From assembly GCA_044354975.1 (NCBI GenBank), contig JBIKZA010000016.1, forward strand, positions 1-40,399: a DNA stretch of 40,399 bases, read 5' to 3'. Shown here one piece after another: positions 8,365-17,618 of the stretch (position 1 is its first letter; each line of letters begins with the position of its first letter). Under the pieces are notes generated by a model that did not search any database, was not told the origin of the DNA, and was given only the letters and a program-made list of their open reading frames with translations. The DNA comes from CAIZGX01 sp044354975 (GTDB lineage: Bacteria > Bacteroidota > Bacteroidia > Flavobacteriales_D > Sanyastnellaceae). The position numbers and the translations under genes were made by a program.

Positions 8365-9651
8365 ATGGGAGAGACAGCGAGAATAATATTAGACGGAATA
8401 GAATACGAACTACCCGTATTTACAGGCTCTACGAACGAAAAAGCTATTGACATTACAAAGCTTCGTGACCTAACTGGTTATGTTACTTTAGATAGCGGTT
8501 TCAAAAATACCGGGGCTGCAAAAAGTGCTATTACTTTTTTAGATGGAGAGGAAGGGAAATTGTGGTACCGCGGTTACCCAATTGAGCAAATTGCAGAATA
8601 CGGCACTTTCTTGGAAGTTTCTTATTTATTGGTGTACGGAGATCTTCCGACTGAAAAAGAACTTCGCTACTTCACAGACAGCATCAGTCACCACACGTTG
8701 GTGCACGAAGACATGAAGCGTTTCTACGAAGCGTATCCAACTCATGCTCACCCAATGGGCGTATTGTCTTCCATGATAGCCAGTATGTCTACATTCTATC
8801 CAGAATCACAAAATCCGAATAACTTCAGAGATATTGATTTAACCATCCACCGTCTTATGGCGAAGATGCCAACTTTGGCTGCGCAAGCGTTCAAAGTAAG
8901 TATCGGACACCCAATCGTATACCCCCGGAACGCATACTCATACACGCAAAACTTCTTGCACATGATGTTTGCATTGCCTACATTCGAGTATGAAATTGAC
9001 CCTGTGATTGAAGATGCTTTGAACAAATTATTAATCTTACACGCCGATCACGAGCAAAACTGCTCTACCTCTACCGTGCGTATGGTTGGTTCATCACAAA
9101 GTAACCTTTACTCATCTATCTCTGCTGGTATTGCTGCGCTATGGGGACCTCTTCACGGTGGTGCCAACCAAGCGGTAATAGAAATGCTTGAAAAAATTAA
9201 GAACGACGGCGGAGATGTTTCTAAATGGGTTGAGAAAGCAAAAGATAAAAATGATCCTTTCCGCCTTATGGGATTTGGTCACCGCGTATACAAAAACTTC
9301 GATCCACGTGCACGTATCATTAAAAAAGCGTGTGACGATGTGTTGAACAAATTGGGCATTCACGATCCAATTCTTGACATTGCTAAGCAATTGGAAGAAG
9401 TGGCATTGAAGGATGAATACTTCATAGAGCGTAAGTTGTATCCAAACGTAGATTTCTACTCAGGTATCATCTACCGAGCAATTGGTATTCCAACTGAAAT
9501 GTTCACGGTAATGTTCGCATTAGGACGTTTACCGGGCTGGGTAGCACAATGGAAGGAAATGATTGAACAAGGAGAGCCAATTGGTCGTCCACGTCAAATC
9601 TATACTGGACATACTCTCCGCGATTATGTGCCGATTGCAAAAAGAGGATAA
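8365..9651 (+). CDS. gltA: Citrate synthase
   Basis: A 428-residue type II citrate synthase, condensing oxaloacetate and acetyl-CoA to citrate at the entry to the TCA cycle. The catalytic triad is visible: His264 in GPLHGGANQAV, His306 in GFGHRVYKNFDPRAR and Asp363 in VDFYSG. These positions fall within one residue of the E. coli enzyme. The N-terminal small beta domain (residues 1-50) typical of the hexameric Gram-negative form is present. It is probably transcribed alone: a repeat array precedes it and a strong terminator begins 6 bp after the stop. Confidence 0.97.
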   Translation: MGETARIILDGIEYELPVFTGSTNEKAIDITKLRDLTGYVTLDSGFKNTGAAKSAITFLDGEEGKLWYRGYPIEQIAEYGTFLEVSYLLVYGDLPTEKELRYFTDSISHHTLVHEDMKRFYEAYPTHAHPMGVLSSMIASMSTFYPESQNPNNFRDIDLTIHRLMAKMPTLAAQAFKVSIGHPIVYPRNAYSYTQNFLHMMFALPTFEYEIDPVIEDALNKLLILHADHEQNCSTSTVRMVGSSQSNLYSSISAGIAALWGPLHGGANQAVIEMLEKIKNDGGDVSKWVEKAKDKNDPFRLMGFGHRVYKNFDPRARIIKKACDDVLNKLGIHDPILDIAKQLEEVALKDEYFIERKLYPNVDFYSGIIYRAIGIPTEMFTVMFALGRLPGWVAQWKEMIEQGEPIGRPRQIYTGHTLRDYVPIAKRG

Positions 9652-9657
9652 TATTAC

Positions 9658-9679
9658 GGGCTGCTTCGGCAGCCCTTTT
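9658..9679 (+). terminator. Rho-independent terminator of gltA with TTCG tetraloop
   Basis: A 7-bp GC-rich stem GGGCTGC / GCAGCCC closed by a TTCG tetraloop and followed by TTTT. It sits between citrate synthase and the crotonase gene. Confidence 0.9.
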
Positions 9680-9698
9680 CATTCAACATAGATTTATT

Positions 9699-10457
9699 AT
9701 GGAAAACGGAAAAGTATCTGTAGAAAATTCAAATGGAATTGCAACCATTACTTTCTTTCACCCACAAAGTAACTCGCTTCCAGGAGCTTTGCTTCGTGAA
9801 CTCGCTGCTACCATTGAAGAAATAGGAACTCGCGAAGATGTGCGTGTGGTTGTGTTGAAGAGTGAAGGGGAAAAAGCTTTTTGTGCTGGAGCTAGTTTCG
9901 ATGAATTGATTGCTATTCAAAATACTGAAGAAGGAAATGTATTTTTCTCTGGGTTCGCCATGGTCATTAATGCACTTCGTAAAATACCACAGCTCGTAAT
10001 TGGACGCGTTCAAAACAAAGCCGTTGGCGGTGGGGTTGGAATTGCGGCGTCAGTAGATTATTGTTTTGCAACATCTGCAGCTTCTGTGAAACTCAGCGAA
10101 TTGGTTGTTGGAATTGGTCCGTTCGTGGTTGGTCCTGCTGTTGAACGGAAAATTGGATTATCGGCTATGTCGCAATTAGCAATCAATGCTAGCGAATGGC
10201 AAAGCGCGCAATGGGCACGCGAAAAAGGTCTATACGCTGAAGTATTCGATACCGTTGAAGCCATGGATGCTGCTATTCAAACGTTGGCCGAAAAGCTGAC
10301 CAACAGCAATCCAGAAGCCATGGCTGAATTGAAGAAAATCTTTTGGAAAAACACCGAGCACTGGGATAAACTTTTGTTCGAACGTGCAGGAATTTCAGGT
10401 CGACTTGTATTGAGTGATTTCACGCGTGCAGCAATAGCGAGGTTTAAAGCGAAGTAA
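9699..10457 (+). CDS. Enoyl-CoA hydratase/isomerase (crotonase) family protein
   Basis: A 252-residue crotonase-fold enzyme acting on acyl-CoA thioesters. The two oxyanion-hole segments are KAFCAGASFDEL (residues 59-70) and NKAVGGGVGIA (106-116). Aligned by eye to rat enoyl-CoA hydratase, the Glu164 equivalent is kept (Glu134 in LSELVVGIG) but the Glu144 equivalent is Gly114. The annotation 'hydratase' is therefore uncertain: one-Glu crotonases include enoyl-CoA isomerases. The 41-bp gap after gltA holds a terminator, so this gene needs its own promoter. It converges on tamB with 16 bp between the stops. Confidence 0.85.
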   Translation: MENGKVSVENSNGIATITFFHPQSNSLPGALLRELAATIEEIGTREDVRVVVLKSEGEKAFCAGASFDELIAIQNTEEGNVFFSGFAMVINALRKIPQLVIGRVQNKAVGGGVGIAASVDYCFATSAASVKLSELVVGIGPFVVGPAVERKIGLSAMSQLAINASEWQSAQWAREKGLYAEVFDTVEAMDAAIQTLAEKLTNSNPEAMAELKKIFWKNTEHWDKLLFERAGISGRLVLSDFTRAAIARFKAK

Positions 10458-10473
10458 TATTCCACTTTGTGGA

Positions 10474-13400
10474 TTAGTCCCCCGGGGGTTTAGTCGAGTT
10501 TCGTTTGAACAATTCTTGTATCCCTTCTGCCAATTGTTTCCAATTATCAAACTCCTCTTGGTAAATAACACCAATACCTTGCGTATACGGACTCTGCGCG
10601 GTCGTTGTCATTCGACTGTCGTTACTTTCATTGTATACCATTAAACGAATTTTACCATCTTCTGTAATGTTGTATTCCACTCGAACATCTCCGATGTAGT
10701 TCGTAGTTTGACTGTTGTTTGCACTTCCTCTTGCAACACCAAAGTTTCCTGTAACACTTACACGATCGTTGAACAGCTGAGTGCTCAAAGCCAATTCAAT
10801 TTCTTCATTACTAATCTTATCGCCCGGACGATAGTTAAATCCTAAATCGAAATCATCGCTAATCTGACTGAGCCAATTCGAAATCTGACTTGAAATTAAT
10901 TCACTACCGTTGCTCGCCAATCCAACGCCCGAACTTGCGGTTTGGGTAATATTAGGCGGACTAATAAATCTACCCATGACTAACAATGCGAATGCCTGTC
11001 TGTTTCGCTCTTGCTCTGTGCTTATTACACTGGCTAATCGCGATTTCGTCAATTGATCAGATTGCGGCAATTCTAAATCGAAACCAATAGTAGGATTCAT
11101 CATCTTCCCTTGAAGACCCATGATTAGGTTCACGGGAACCCTTTTTCCTGAAGTTTGAGTAGGATCTGGAATTATATCGCTCAAGCTAGCCGAAGCTTTG
11201 TAGATGGCTTGCAAATCAAGTTCTGCAGCCATCGGGTCTCCATACCAAGCAATGGTTCCGCCCGGCTTCACCTCGAAAGGTTTATTCAATAAATTCTTCA
11301 ACGTGAACAAATAACTTCCCTGTGTAAGTTCCAACATGCCATACATGTTGAATGTGCTTAGGTTATTAATGATCATTGACAAATGCCCCTTCCCTCTTCC
11401 TTTCATGACATCACCAACTGCTTCGTCGAATATAATCTGAAACTCGGCGTCCTCTGTAACGTCGAGCTGCAGGTTCATGGTAATTCCACTTAAATCTGCT
11501 TTCAATTCTTTCTTCGTTGTAGTGTCCAATGGATTCACAAATTGAATGTAAGAGTCGAATTGCAATTCACCTGAAGAGCTCATGGGCAAAATGAACGTTG
11601 TACCCTTCTCGCTCTTCAATGTCATGTCGAAAAATGTCTGATCACCGTAGCCTGAAATGTCCAAGAAGCCTGTTGTATAAGCCTTTCCATAAAAATCACT
11701 GTTATCGCCTTCTTTGGTGTTCATGGTTAACATAGGCGTGTCCATTTCCACCATTACATCATACTGCCAATCGGAGAAGTTCTTATGTAGAATTTGGCCG
11801 GTGAGTCTTCCAGGGTTTCCTTCGTCGTCAAAAATCTTTACATTATCAAAAGCAAACATTTCCGGATCAATATGAATCTTGTCGTCAAAAGAATATCCTG
11901 TTTGAAGGAATGGAACAAAAATCTTGGCTTTACGAAGTAATAAATCTCCCTCCAATTGAGGCTCATCGAGAGTTCCGGTTAAACTAACGATAGAAGATGC
12001 AAAGCCACTTATCCCTAAGACATCTTCACCAATAAATGCATTCAAAAGACTCAAGTCAAAACCATTCATCGTTAATAAAAAGTCCAATGGATTTTCTTCA
12101 TTCTTTGGCGTGTATGTGCCAGCGAAGCGCAATGGCTGAATGCTGTCTCGCTCAATTTCCCCATCTGCGCGCAGGCGTTCCTTCTTGCTGTCCCAGGTGC
12201 TGTTCACACATAAATTACCAATTTCATAATCATTGAGTCCCAACTCAAACAGATTCAATTCCGACGTAACAATAGTCTTATCGTAAACATTACTCAATTC
12301 AACAACGCCGTTGGCTTCTCCCTGTAACTTCAGATCTTCCCCTAACAGTCCATTCAACATCGCAAGATTCACATTGCCTAACTCGAGGTGAAGTGGAGAA
12401 GATGGGTGTTCGGAGATCATACCATTGATGCCCACATATTCAGATTGATTGAACATTCTGAATCCATTCACCCCAAGGTCTTTGTGACAAAGTGTTATTG
12501 ATGCGTTTGGTGCCCAGTCCCATGTTTCGTTATTGACAATCAACGAACTTCTTCCAGTACGATATTCAAAGTCATCGAAACTGTGCAAGAAAAACACCCC
12601 ATTCAAATCACCCGTCAGGAATTCTCCTGGATTACCCCACATGAGAGCGCTATACACCGTATCGCCCAAGGATTGTACGTCCCAAGATAAATTGCTTATC
12701 AATTTCGCATCCCCGTCGAGAACTTCATTTACTTGAACAGTAAGAAAAATCGAATTCGATTCGCGCGAAATATCCAAGACTAAATCCTCTGCTATATAAT
12801 CTTCATACTGAATGTTCGGCGATCCTAAAGTTCCAGAAAGTTCATTGTTTTTCTCATCTACAAACAAATTCAACGAGGTGCCTCGTGCGATTTTCAATTC
12901 TGGAATAAATGCCGCTGAAATAAATTCAAAATCGTTAATTCGAACTGTCAGGTCGAAGTCTTGCTCTTTATGTGGACGTGAAGAATATTCAATATTCGGC
13001 ATAGCATCTGCGATAATATCTTGAAGACTTGGCCACAACTGATCATAATTAAAATTCCCTTCAATTTTCGCAAATACAACATCAGAATTCAGAGTAATGC
13101 TTCGCGCTCCATCCTGCTCTGTATCTAGCGTAAAATAGTCTAGCTTTCTAATCTTCTCATCAATCAAGTATACGATGTTGGCTCCCACAAACTCACCTTC
13201 GATTTCAGTCAGACTTAATCCTTTCAAGTGAGCGTTGAATTCTCCTGCGATAACGGCTGGTGTCTCATCTTCAAGAAGTCCAACAGCAGTTAAATCAAAT
13301 CTATTGATGTTCAATTCGAAATTTAAGAGCGGTTGTTTTTGAGTGAAATCTATTTCACCATCGAACTTCGCTTGAGCATTCGCATCTGCAATTTCAAATT

Positions 13401-14910
13401 TCCCATTGAAGAAATTATTCTTGAACCTTCCCGTTGAAGTCATCTTCGTGTAAACGTATTGTCCCAAACCTAACTCACTAATCTCTCCTTCAAAATTCAA
13501 ATCCATTTTACTCAACTCCAACCCCATTCCGTCTAATCGAATATTGGCGGAAACAACCCCCATCTGATCATCAGAATAATACGTTCCCAAATTGAATTTA
13601 TCCAATTCCAATTGTCCCGAATAGCTCACCAAGGAATCGAAATCACTCATGTGCACAGCGGTCGTTAACGAACCAATTTCAGTGGTTGTCTTTCCATACA
13701 AATCCAACGCGTTCAAATCACCACTAGCATTTCCTTCAAATCGAATATTTCCTAAAGTCCCGATATTGGATGGAAGTTGCATGTACTTTCCTTCATCGAA
13801 AGGAAATGATTTCAATTGCGATAGATCGCTGTAGTTACTTACAATTGACTCTGCAGCCAGCTCATACTTCAGACTGTCTAAATTCATTGCGTTAAGCAAA
13901 TGAATATTTCCATTGAAGTGAGAATGTCTTCCAAACTCAAGATTCATGTCCGACAAACTCAAGTCGTTCAGTGAGCCGGAGATATTTCCCTCTAACTTCA
14001 AGACGTTATTGAATCCTTTTAAATCACTGCTAAAAACAGCAAGGTCATTCAACACCAATTCGGTTGGTTTCAGGTGAATGTCCCAATTTACTTTATTGTT
14101 GAAGTCGCTCCAAGCCTCGTCATTCGGAGCATAAATTCCTAAGTCTCCTACCAAATGCGTTTCTCCTAAATCTGCATTCAATTCAGTGACTTGAATCGAG
14201 TTTCCTTGCATTCGTAAATGAGCACGCATATCTTCAATATTCAACCCAGAGCGCTCTTTGAATTTTAACGATTCAATGTTGGCTTGAATAACGTCTCCAT
14301 TCATTTCGAAATTCTGAATTTCAGTTGAGAAATTAGAAACAGCAAGTTGCTCTTCATAGAATGCACCTTCTTCTGCAAGGGGAAGTGTATAATCGAAGTA
14401 GACGAATTTTCCATTTTCAATATTCAACTTCCCCACCCACATGCTGAAAGTGCTTGTGGTATCAACCGGTTCGTCGCTGGAAAAATAATCGGAAAGAAAT
14501 TGATAGTTCCAATCTGCTTCTCCTGCGTAGCGCTTCAATTCTATATTTGGTTCAACCAGCGAAATGCTTTGCGATTCAAATCGCGCATCACTTGAAGAAA
14601 AAGAATAAGTAGCCATATGCAGTTCCTTCGTGTAAAGAAGGGTATCGCCTTTGTGATCTTCAATATATAGACCATCTAACACTACTCTGGCCCACAAATC
14701 AATGCGAATGCGATTTATCTCTACCTTCCTGTTCCATTCCGAAGAAAGGTATGAGGCTAGGCGATGTCCACCCCATGTTTGCACAGCGTGAATCTGAAGA
14801 GATAATATTAAAACGAGAAGGAAGGCTGGAATAGCCAAAAGCCAGAGAAATCTTCTCTTACGCTTTTTTTTAGGTTGAACTACTATTTCCTCGGGTGTTT
14901 CCAATAGCAC
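10474..14910 (-). CDS. tamB: TamB-like translocation and assembly module protein (DUF490)
   Basis: A 1478-residue AsmA-like/TamB protein. TamB proteins are long beta-taco tubes anchored in the inner membrane that reach across the periplasm and help outer-membrane protein insertion or phospholipid transport. Residues about 17-43 (KRKRR followed by a hydrophobic stretch) are the single N-terminal anchor. The middle is a repetitive beta-rich region. The last 350 residues have the DUF490 pattern (AEFQIIFDEAVGD, VKPGGTIAWYGDPMAAELDL, PVNLIMGLQGKMMNPTIGFDLELP, FALLVMGRF). The start codon is GTG and no in-frame ATG lies just upstream. It is probably the last gene of a five-gene operon beginning with ychF, 37 bp after the PH-domain gene. 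No TamA-like Omp85 gene is in the window. Confidence 0.92.
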   Translation of the reverse strand: MLLETPEEIVVQPKKKRKRRFLWLLAIPAFLLVLILSLQIHAVQTWGGHRLASYLSSEWNRKVEINRIRIDLWARVVLDGLYIEDHKGDTLLYTKELHMATYSFSSSDARFESQSISLVEPNIELKRYAGEADWNYQFLSDYFSSDEPVDTTSTFSMWVGKLNIENGKFVYFDYTLPLAEEGAFYEEQLAVSNFSTEIQNFEMNGDVIQANIESLKFKERSGLNIEDMRAHLRMQGNSIQVTELNADLGETHLVGDLGIYAPNDEAWSDFNNKVNWDIHLKPTELVLNDLAVFSSDLKGFNNVLKLEGNISGSLNDLSLSDMNLEFGRHSHFNGNIHLLNAMNLDSLKYELAAESIVSNYSDLSQLKSFPFDEGKYMQLPSNIGTLGNIRFEGNASGDLNALDLYGKTTTEIGSLTTAVHMSDFDSLVSYSGQLELDKFNLGTYYSDDQMGVVSANIRLDGMGLELSKMDLNFEGEISELGLGQYVYTKMTSTGRFKNNFFNGKFEIADANAQAKFDGEIDFTQKQPLLNFELNINRFDLTAVGLLEDETPAVIAGEFNAHLKGLSLTEIEGEFVGANIVYLIDEKIRKLDYFTLDTEQDGARSITLNSDVVFAKIEGNFNYDQLWPSLQDIIADAMPNIEYSSRPHKEQDFDLTVRINDFEFISAAFIPELKIARGTSLNLFVDEKNNELSGTLGSPNIQYEDYIAEDLVLDISRESNSIFLTVQVNEVLDGDAKLISNLSWDVQSLGDTVYSALMWGNPGEFLTGDLNGVFFLHSFDDFEYRTGRSSLIVNNETWDWAPNASITLCHKDLGVNGFRMFNQSEYVGINGMISEHPSSPLHLELGNVNLAMLNGLLGEDLKLQGEANGVVELSNVYDKTIVTSELNLFELGLNDYEIGNLCVNSTWDSKKERLRADGEIERDSIQPLRFAGTYTPKNEENPLDFLLTMNGFDLSLLNAFIGEDVLGISGFASSIVSLTGTLDEPQLEGDLLLRKAKIFVPFLQTGYSFDDKIHIDPEMFAFDNVKIFDDEGNPGRLTGQILHKNFSDWQYDVMVEMDTPMLTMNTKEGDNSDFYGKAYTTGFLDISGYGDQTFFDMTLKSEKGTTFILPMSSSGELQFDSYIQFVNPLDTTTKKELKADLSGITMNLQLDVTEDAEFQIIFDEAVGDVMKGRGKGHLSMIINNLSTFNMYGMLELTQGSYLFTLKNLLNKPFEVKPGGTIAWYGDPMAAELDLQAIYKASASLSDIIPDPTQTSGKRVPVNLIMGLQGKMMNPTIGFDLELPQSDQLTKSRLASVISTEQERNRQAFALLVMGRFISPPNITQTASSGVGLASNGSELISSQISNWLSQISDDFDLGFNYRPGDKISNEEIELALSTQLFNDRVSVTGNFGVARGSANNSQTTNYIGDVRVEYNITEDGKIRLMVYNESNDSRMTTTAQSPYTQGIGVIYQEEFDNWKQLAEGIQELFKRNSTKPPGD

Positions 14911-14947
14911 AAAAATAACCCTTGTAGAACGGAATTCCGAACAAATA

Positions 14948-15364
14948 TTACTTCTGTTGCAAAGAAGTATTGTGCTGCTTCAAAACTTCAACAAAAAGGT
15001 CTCTGTTTTCGGGACTAATGATCACCAAAACTCTCCCATTGTGATACAAGGCAAGTCGCTTCAAAGAAGCGGCTGGAGAGCTAATAGGGTTATTTGTGTA
15101 TTTAAAATGTGTGATGTCAGAAATCTCAATTTTAGGAAAAGGAAAAATGCCACAAAATACTTTCAACTTGCCATCTGAAGTTATAGTGTAATGTGTATTG
15201 AAAATGATTGACAGAATGAAAGCGGTAAGCGGAATATACAAGGCAAGCATAAACGTAGAATCTCGAACTGTTAGATATCCAGTCACCATAAAAAGTCCCA
15301 ATACTGGACCAAAAATCCACCAACTGATTCCGCTCTTCATTTTGAAATTTGCACCTGGTATCAT
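14948..15364 (-). CDS. Small membrane protein with bacterial PH domain (DUF1200-like)
   Basis: A 138-residue protein with two N-terminal membrane helices (about 11-31 and 38-55) and a C-terminal beta-rich domain of the bPH_4/DUF1200 type, seen in YTITSDGKLKVFCG, ISDITHFKYTNNPISSPAASLKRLALYH and VLVIISPENRDLFVEVLK. Such proteins are common in Bacteroidota but have no established role. The start lies 3 bp after the rhomboid stop, so translation is probably coupled. An in-frame ATG at residue 9 is an alternative start. Confidence 0.75.
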   Translation of the reverse strand: MIPGANFKMKSGISWWIFGPVLGLFMVTGYLTVRDSTFMLALYIPLTAFILSIIFNTHYTITSDGKLKVFCGIFPFPKIEISDITHFKYTNNPISSPAASLKRLALYHNGRVLVIISPENRDLFVEVLKQHNTSLQQK

Positions 15365-15367
15365 GTT

Positions 15368-15973
15368 CTAGCCTGCTATTGATTTAAATACAACCTCAAA
15401 GAAATTCAAAAATCTGTCAGGTTTCCAAACCAATAAAAACGCGATGCCAAAAGCAGCGCCAGCCAAATGCGCATCGTGCGCAATGTTAGTGTTCATCTTC
15501 TTATTCATATAATATTCTAAACCGAAGAAAAGAATAATAGCTGCCCAACCTGGCAGAGGTAAAATGAAGAAAAACAACAGCTCTGAAGTTGGAAACATGA
15601 ACATGTAAAGCATCATGACAGCGCTTACAGCTCCTGATGCCCCAACACTTGTGTAATAGATATTATCGCCATGCTTTTTCAATGCGGGCAATGTAGCAAA
15701 TGCAGCTGCGCCCAAGTATAGCAGGGCGAAAAGAGCCTCAGGCATATAGTGTTCCACTGCTCGTCCAAAACTAAAAAGAGCAAATAAATTGAAGAACAAA
15801 TGTCCCATGTCCGCATGCACAAGAGTATGCGACCAAATGCGATAAATTTCCTTGTTGTGTTTTACGCGATAAGGAGAGAACGACAATTTCGAAAAGAGTT
15901 CCGAATTCGAAAGCGCTTGCCAAGAAACTAATCCTGTAGCAAGGCATAATATTACAGTTAATGAAATTTGCAT
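15368..15973 (-). CDS. Rhomboid-family intramembrane serine protease
   Basis: A 201-residue six-helix rhomboid protease that cleaves transmembrane substrates inside the inner membrane. All key elements are present: HTLVHADMGHLFFNLFALFSFG (residues 49-70, with the oxyanion His/Asn), the catalytic Ser113 in SVGASGAVSAV, and the catalytic His169 in AHDAHLAGAAFG. It lies in a tight cluster: 8 bp after the DUF4440 lipoprotein and 3 bp before the PH-domain gene. Its substrate is unknown. Co-transcription with tamB may point to an envelope role, which is inference. Confidence 0.92.
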   Translation of the reverse strand: MQISLTVILCLATGLVSWQALSNSELFSKLSFSPYRVKHNKEIYRIWSHTLVHADMGHLFFNLFALFSFGRAVEHYMPEALFALLYLGAAAFATLPALKKHGDNIYYTSVGASGAVSAVMMLYMFMFPTSELLFFFILPLPGWAAIILFFGLEYYMNKKMNTNIAHDAHLAGAAFGIAFLLVWKPDRFLNFFEVVFKSIAG

Positions 15974-15981
15974 AATTAAAT

Positions 15982-16413
15982 TTAGCTGGAATGGTCACTT
16001 ACTATAACCCATCTTCCATTGATTCGTTTCCAGAGCAACGTGAAATGTCCGCTGAGCGTATCGGCGCTTCGAAATAAATTCCAACGTCCATCAACATAAG
16101 CGTTCTTTCCATTCAATACTTCAATTCGAAGATCATCGAAACGAAGTGTTCCCATTTTTTCTTTTGAAGGATAGGCGCGCTGATAACGTTCGAGAGAAGA
16201 TTTCCATCCAAGTGTTACTCCGTCTTTTCCTAAAAAACGAAGCGAATCGCTTTCCCAATATCCATTCATGAAACCAACCAAGTCTTCTGTGTTCCAGGCA
16301 TTCTGCTGAGAATTCATGGTGGACTTTATTTCATGTTGAATGGAGGATACGGAAGAACATGCTTCCAACAGAAACACCAAAATAGCAAAGCCGAAAATTC
16401 GAGTCTTATACAT
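15982..16413 (-). CDS. DUF4440/SnoaL-like (NTF2-fold) lipoprotein
   Basis: A 143-residue exported protein. The ATG at 16413 gives MYKTRIFGFAILVFLLEACSS, a signal peptide with lipobox LEAC. The upstream part of the open frame overlaps ychF and is not needed. The rest is a small cone-fold domain of DUF4440 type: SQQNAWNTEDLVGFMNGYW, SDSLRFLGKDGVTLGW, YVDGRWNLFR, GHFTLLWKRINGRWVIVSDHSS. Family members often carry a ligand pocket but their reactions are mostly unknown. It overlaps the ychF stop by 8 bp, so it is translationally coupled to that gene. Confidence 0.8.
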   Translation of the reverse strand: MYKTRIFGFAILVFLLEACSSVSSIQHEIKSTMNSQQNAWNTEDLVGFMNGYWESDSLRFLGKDGVTLGWKSSLERYQRAYPSKEKMGTLRFDDLRIEVLNGKNAYVDGRWNLFRSADTLSGHFTLLWKRINGRWVIVSDHSS

Positions 16414-17506
16414 TGAAACGGAAGTGCATGATATCTCCGTCTTGCACCACATACTCCTTCCCTTCTACCGACATTTTACCAGCCTCTTTCACAGCGGCTT
16501 CTGATTTGAAGCTTAAGAAGTCTGCCAACTTAATGACTTCCGCGCGAATAAATCCTTTTTCGAAATCGGTATGAATAACACCTGCAGCTTGCGGAGCTGT
16601 ATACCCTTCGTAGATAGTCCAAGCGCGAACTTCCTTCACTCCTGCCGTGAAATAGGTTTTCAAATTCAAAAGACGGTAAGCCGCTTTAATCAATTTCGAA
16701 ACACCTGGCTCTTCAAGTCCAATATCTTGAAGGAACATTTGACGTTCTTCGTATGTGTCTAAAGAAGCGATGTCTGCTTCAATAGCAGCACCGATAACCA
16801 ATACCTCTGCGCTCTCGTCCTTCACTCCTGCTCGGACTTGCTCAACATAAGCGTTTCCGCTTGCCACTGAACCTTCGTCTACGTTGCACAAATACAACAC
16901 AGGCTTCGAAGTTAACAACTGCAATTCACGAAGAAGAACTATTTGTTCTTCATTCTCGGGAAGCTCTGTTCGAGCGCTCTTTCCTTGTTCTAGAGCGGCT
17001 TTCAATCGCTCTAAGTAATCGAATTGTTTCTTCGCTGTTGAATCTCCTGCCTTCGCTGCACGCTGAACTTTCGCAATACGCGCATCAACCGCTTCCAAAT
17101 CTTTCAACTGCAATTCAATGTCTATAATTTCTTTATCGCGAAGTGGATTCACGGATCCATCTACGTGCACCACATTCGGGTCGTCGAAACAACGCAAAAC
17201 GTGAATGATAGCATCTGTCTCGCGAATGTTCGCTAAGAATTTATTTCCGAGTCCTTCCCCTTTCGAAGCACCTTTCACCAATCCGGCAATGTCAACAATC
17301 TCAATGGTTGTAGGAACAATGCGTTCTGGAGTTATAAGCTCTGCAATATCTGTCATGCGCTCATCTGGAACGGTAATGGTTCCTACGTTTGGTTCAATGG
17401 TACAAAACGGGAAATTGGCTGCTTGAGCTTTCGCGTTCGACAAACAATTGAACAAGGTTGACTTCCCTACATTCGGAAGACCTACAATACCGCACTTTAA
17501 CGCCAT
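16406..17506 (-). CDS. ychF: Redox-regulated ATPase/GTPase YchF (OLA1 family)
   Basis: A 366-residue universally conserved P-loop ATPase that binds ribosomes. The ATG at 17506 gives the canonical start MALKCGIVGLPNVGKST, with the G1 motif at residues 8-16. The G3 motif is DIAGLVKGASKGEG. The G4 motif is NVDE rather than NKxD, the change known to favour ATP over GTP. A TGS domain forms the C-terminus (FTAGVKEVRAWTI, GYTAPQAAGVIH, YVVQDGDIMHFRF). The open frame extends 51 bp further upstream, but that part is preceded by a promoter box and is not conserved in the family. It is first in a likely operon that runs to tamB. Confidence 0.96.
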   Translation of the reverse strand: MALKCGIVGLPNVGKSTLFNCLSNAKAQAANFPFCTIEPNVGTITVPDERMTDIAELITPERIVPTTIEIVDIAGLVKGASKGEGLGNKFLANIRETDAIIHVLRCFDDPNVVHVDGSVNPLRDKEIIDIELQLKDLEAVDARIAKVQRAAKAGDSTAKKQFDYLERLKAALEQGKSARTELPENEEQIVLLRELQLLTSKPVLYLCNVDEGSVASGNAYVEQVRAGVKDESAEVLVIGAAIEADIASLDTYEERQMFLQDIGLEEPGVSKLIKAAYRLLNLKTYFTAGVKEVRAWTIYEGYTAPQAAGVIHTDFEKGFIRAEVIKLADFLSFKSEAAVKEAGKMSVEGKEYVVQDGDIMHFRFNV

Positions 17507-17524
17507 GATTTGTGAATTAGGCTG

Positions 17525-17557
17525 CAAAGATAAAGGCAAGTGTTCACTTTTCCACAA
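17525..17557 (-). promoter_or_regulatory. Putative promoter of the ychF-tamB operon
   Basis: On the minus strand an exact -7 box TATCTTTG (17532-17525) lies 18 bp before the ychF ATG. A TTG triplet (17557-17555) stands 22 bp further upstream as a possible -33 element. Confidence 0.55.
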
Positions 17558-17594
17558 TCAACAAACACTGTCCTCTTCAACCTGAAATAAAAAC

Positions 17595-17602
17595 TACTTT
17601 CG
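17595..17602 (+). promoter_or_regulatory. Putative -7 box of the transketolase operon
   Basis: TACTTTCG differs from TAnnTTTG at one base and lies 16 bp before the ATG at 17619, in the 112-bp gap between the divergent ychF and transketolase genes. Confidence 0.4.
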
Positions 17603-17618
17603 CAGAAATAATTTTTCA

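Noticed and set aside
10479..10488. Perfect 10-bp palindrome CCCCCGGGGG
   Set aside because: It lies in the last codons of tamB, has no loop and no T run, and encodes Pro-Pro-Gly. Probably chance.
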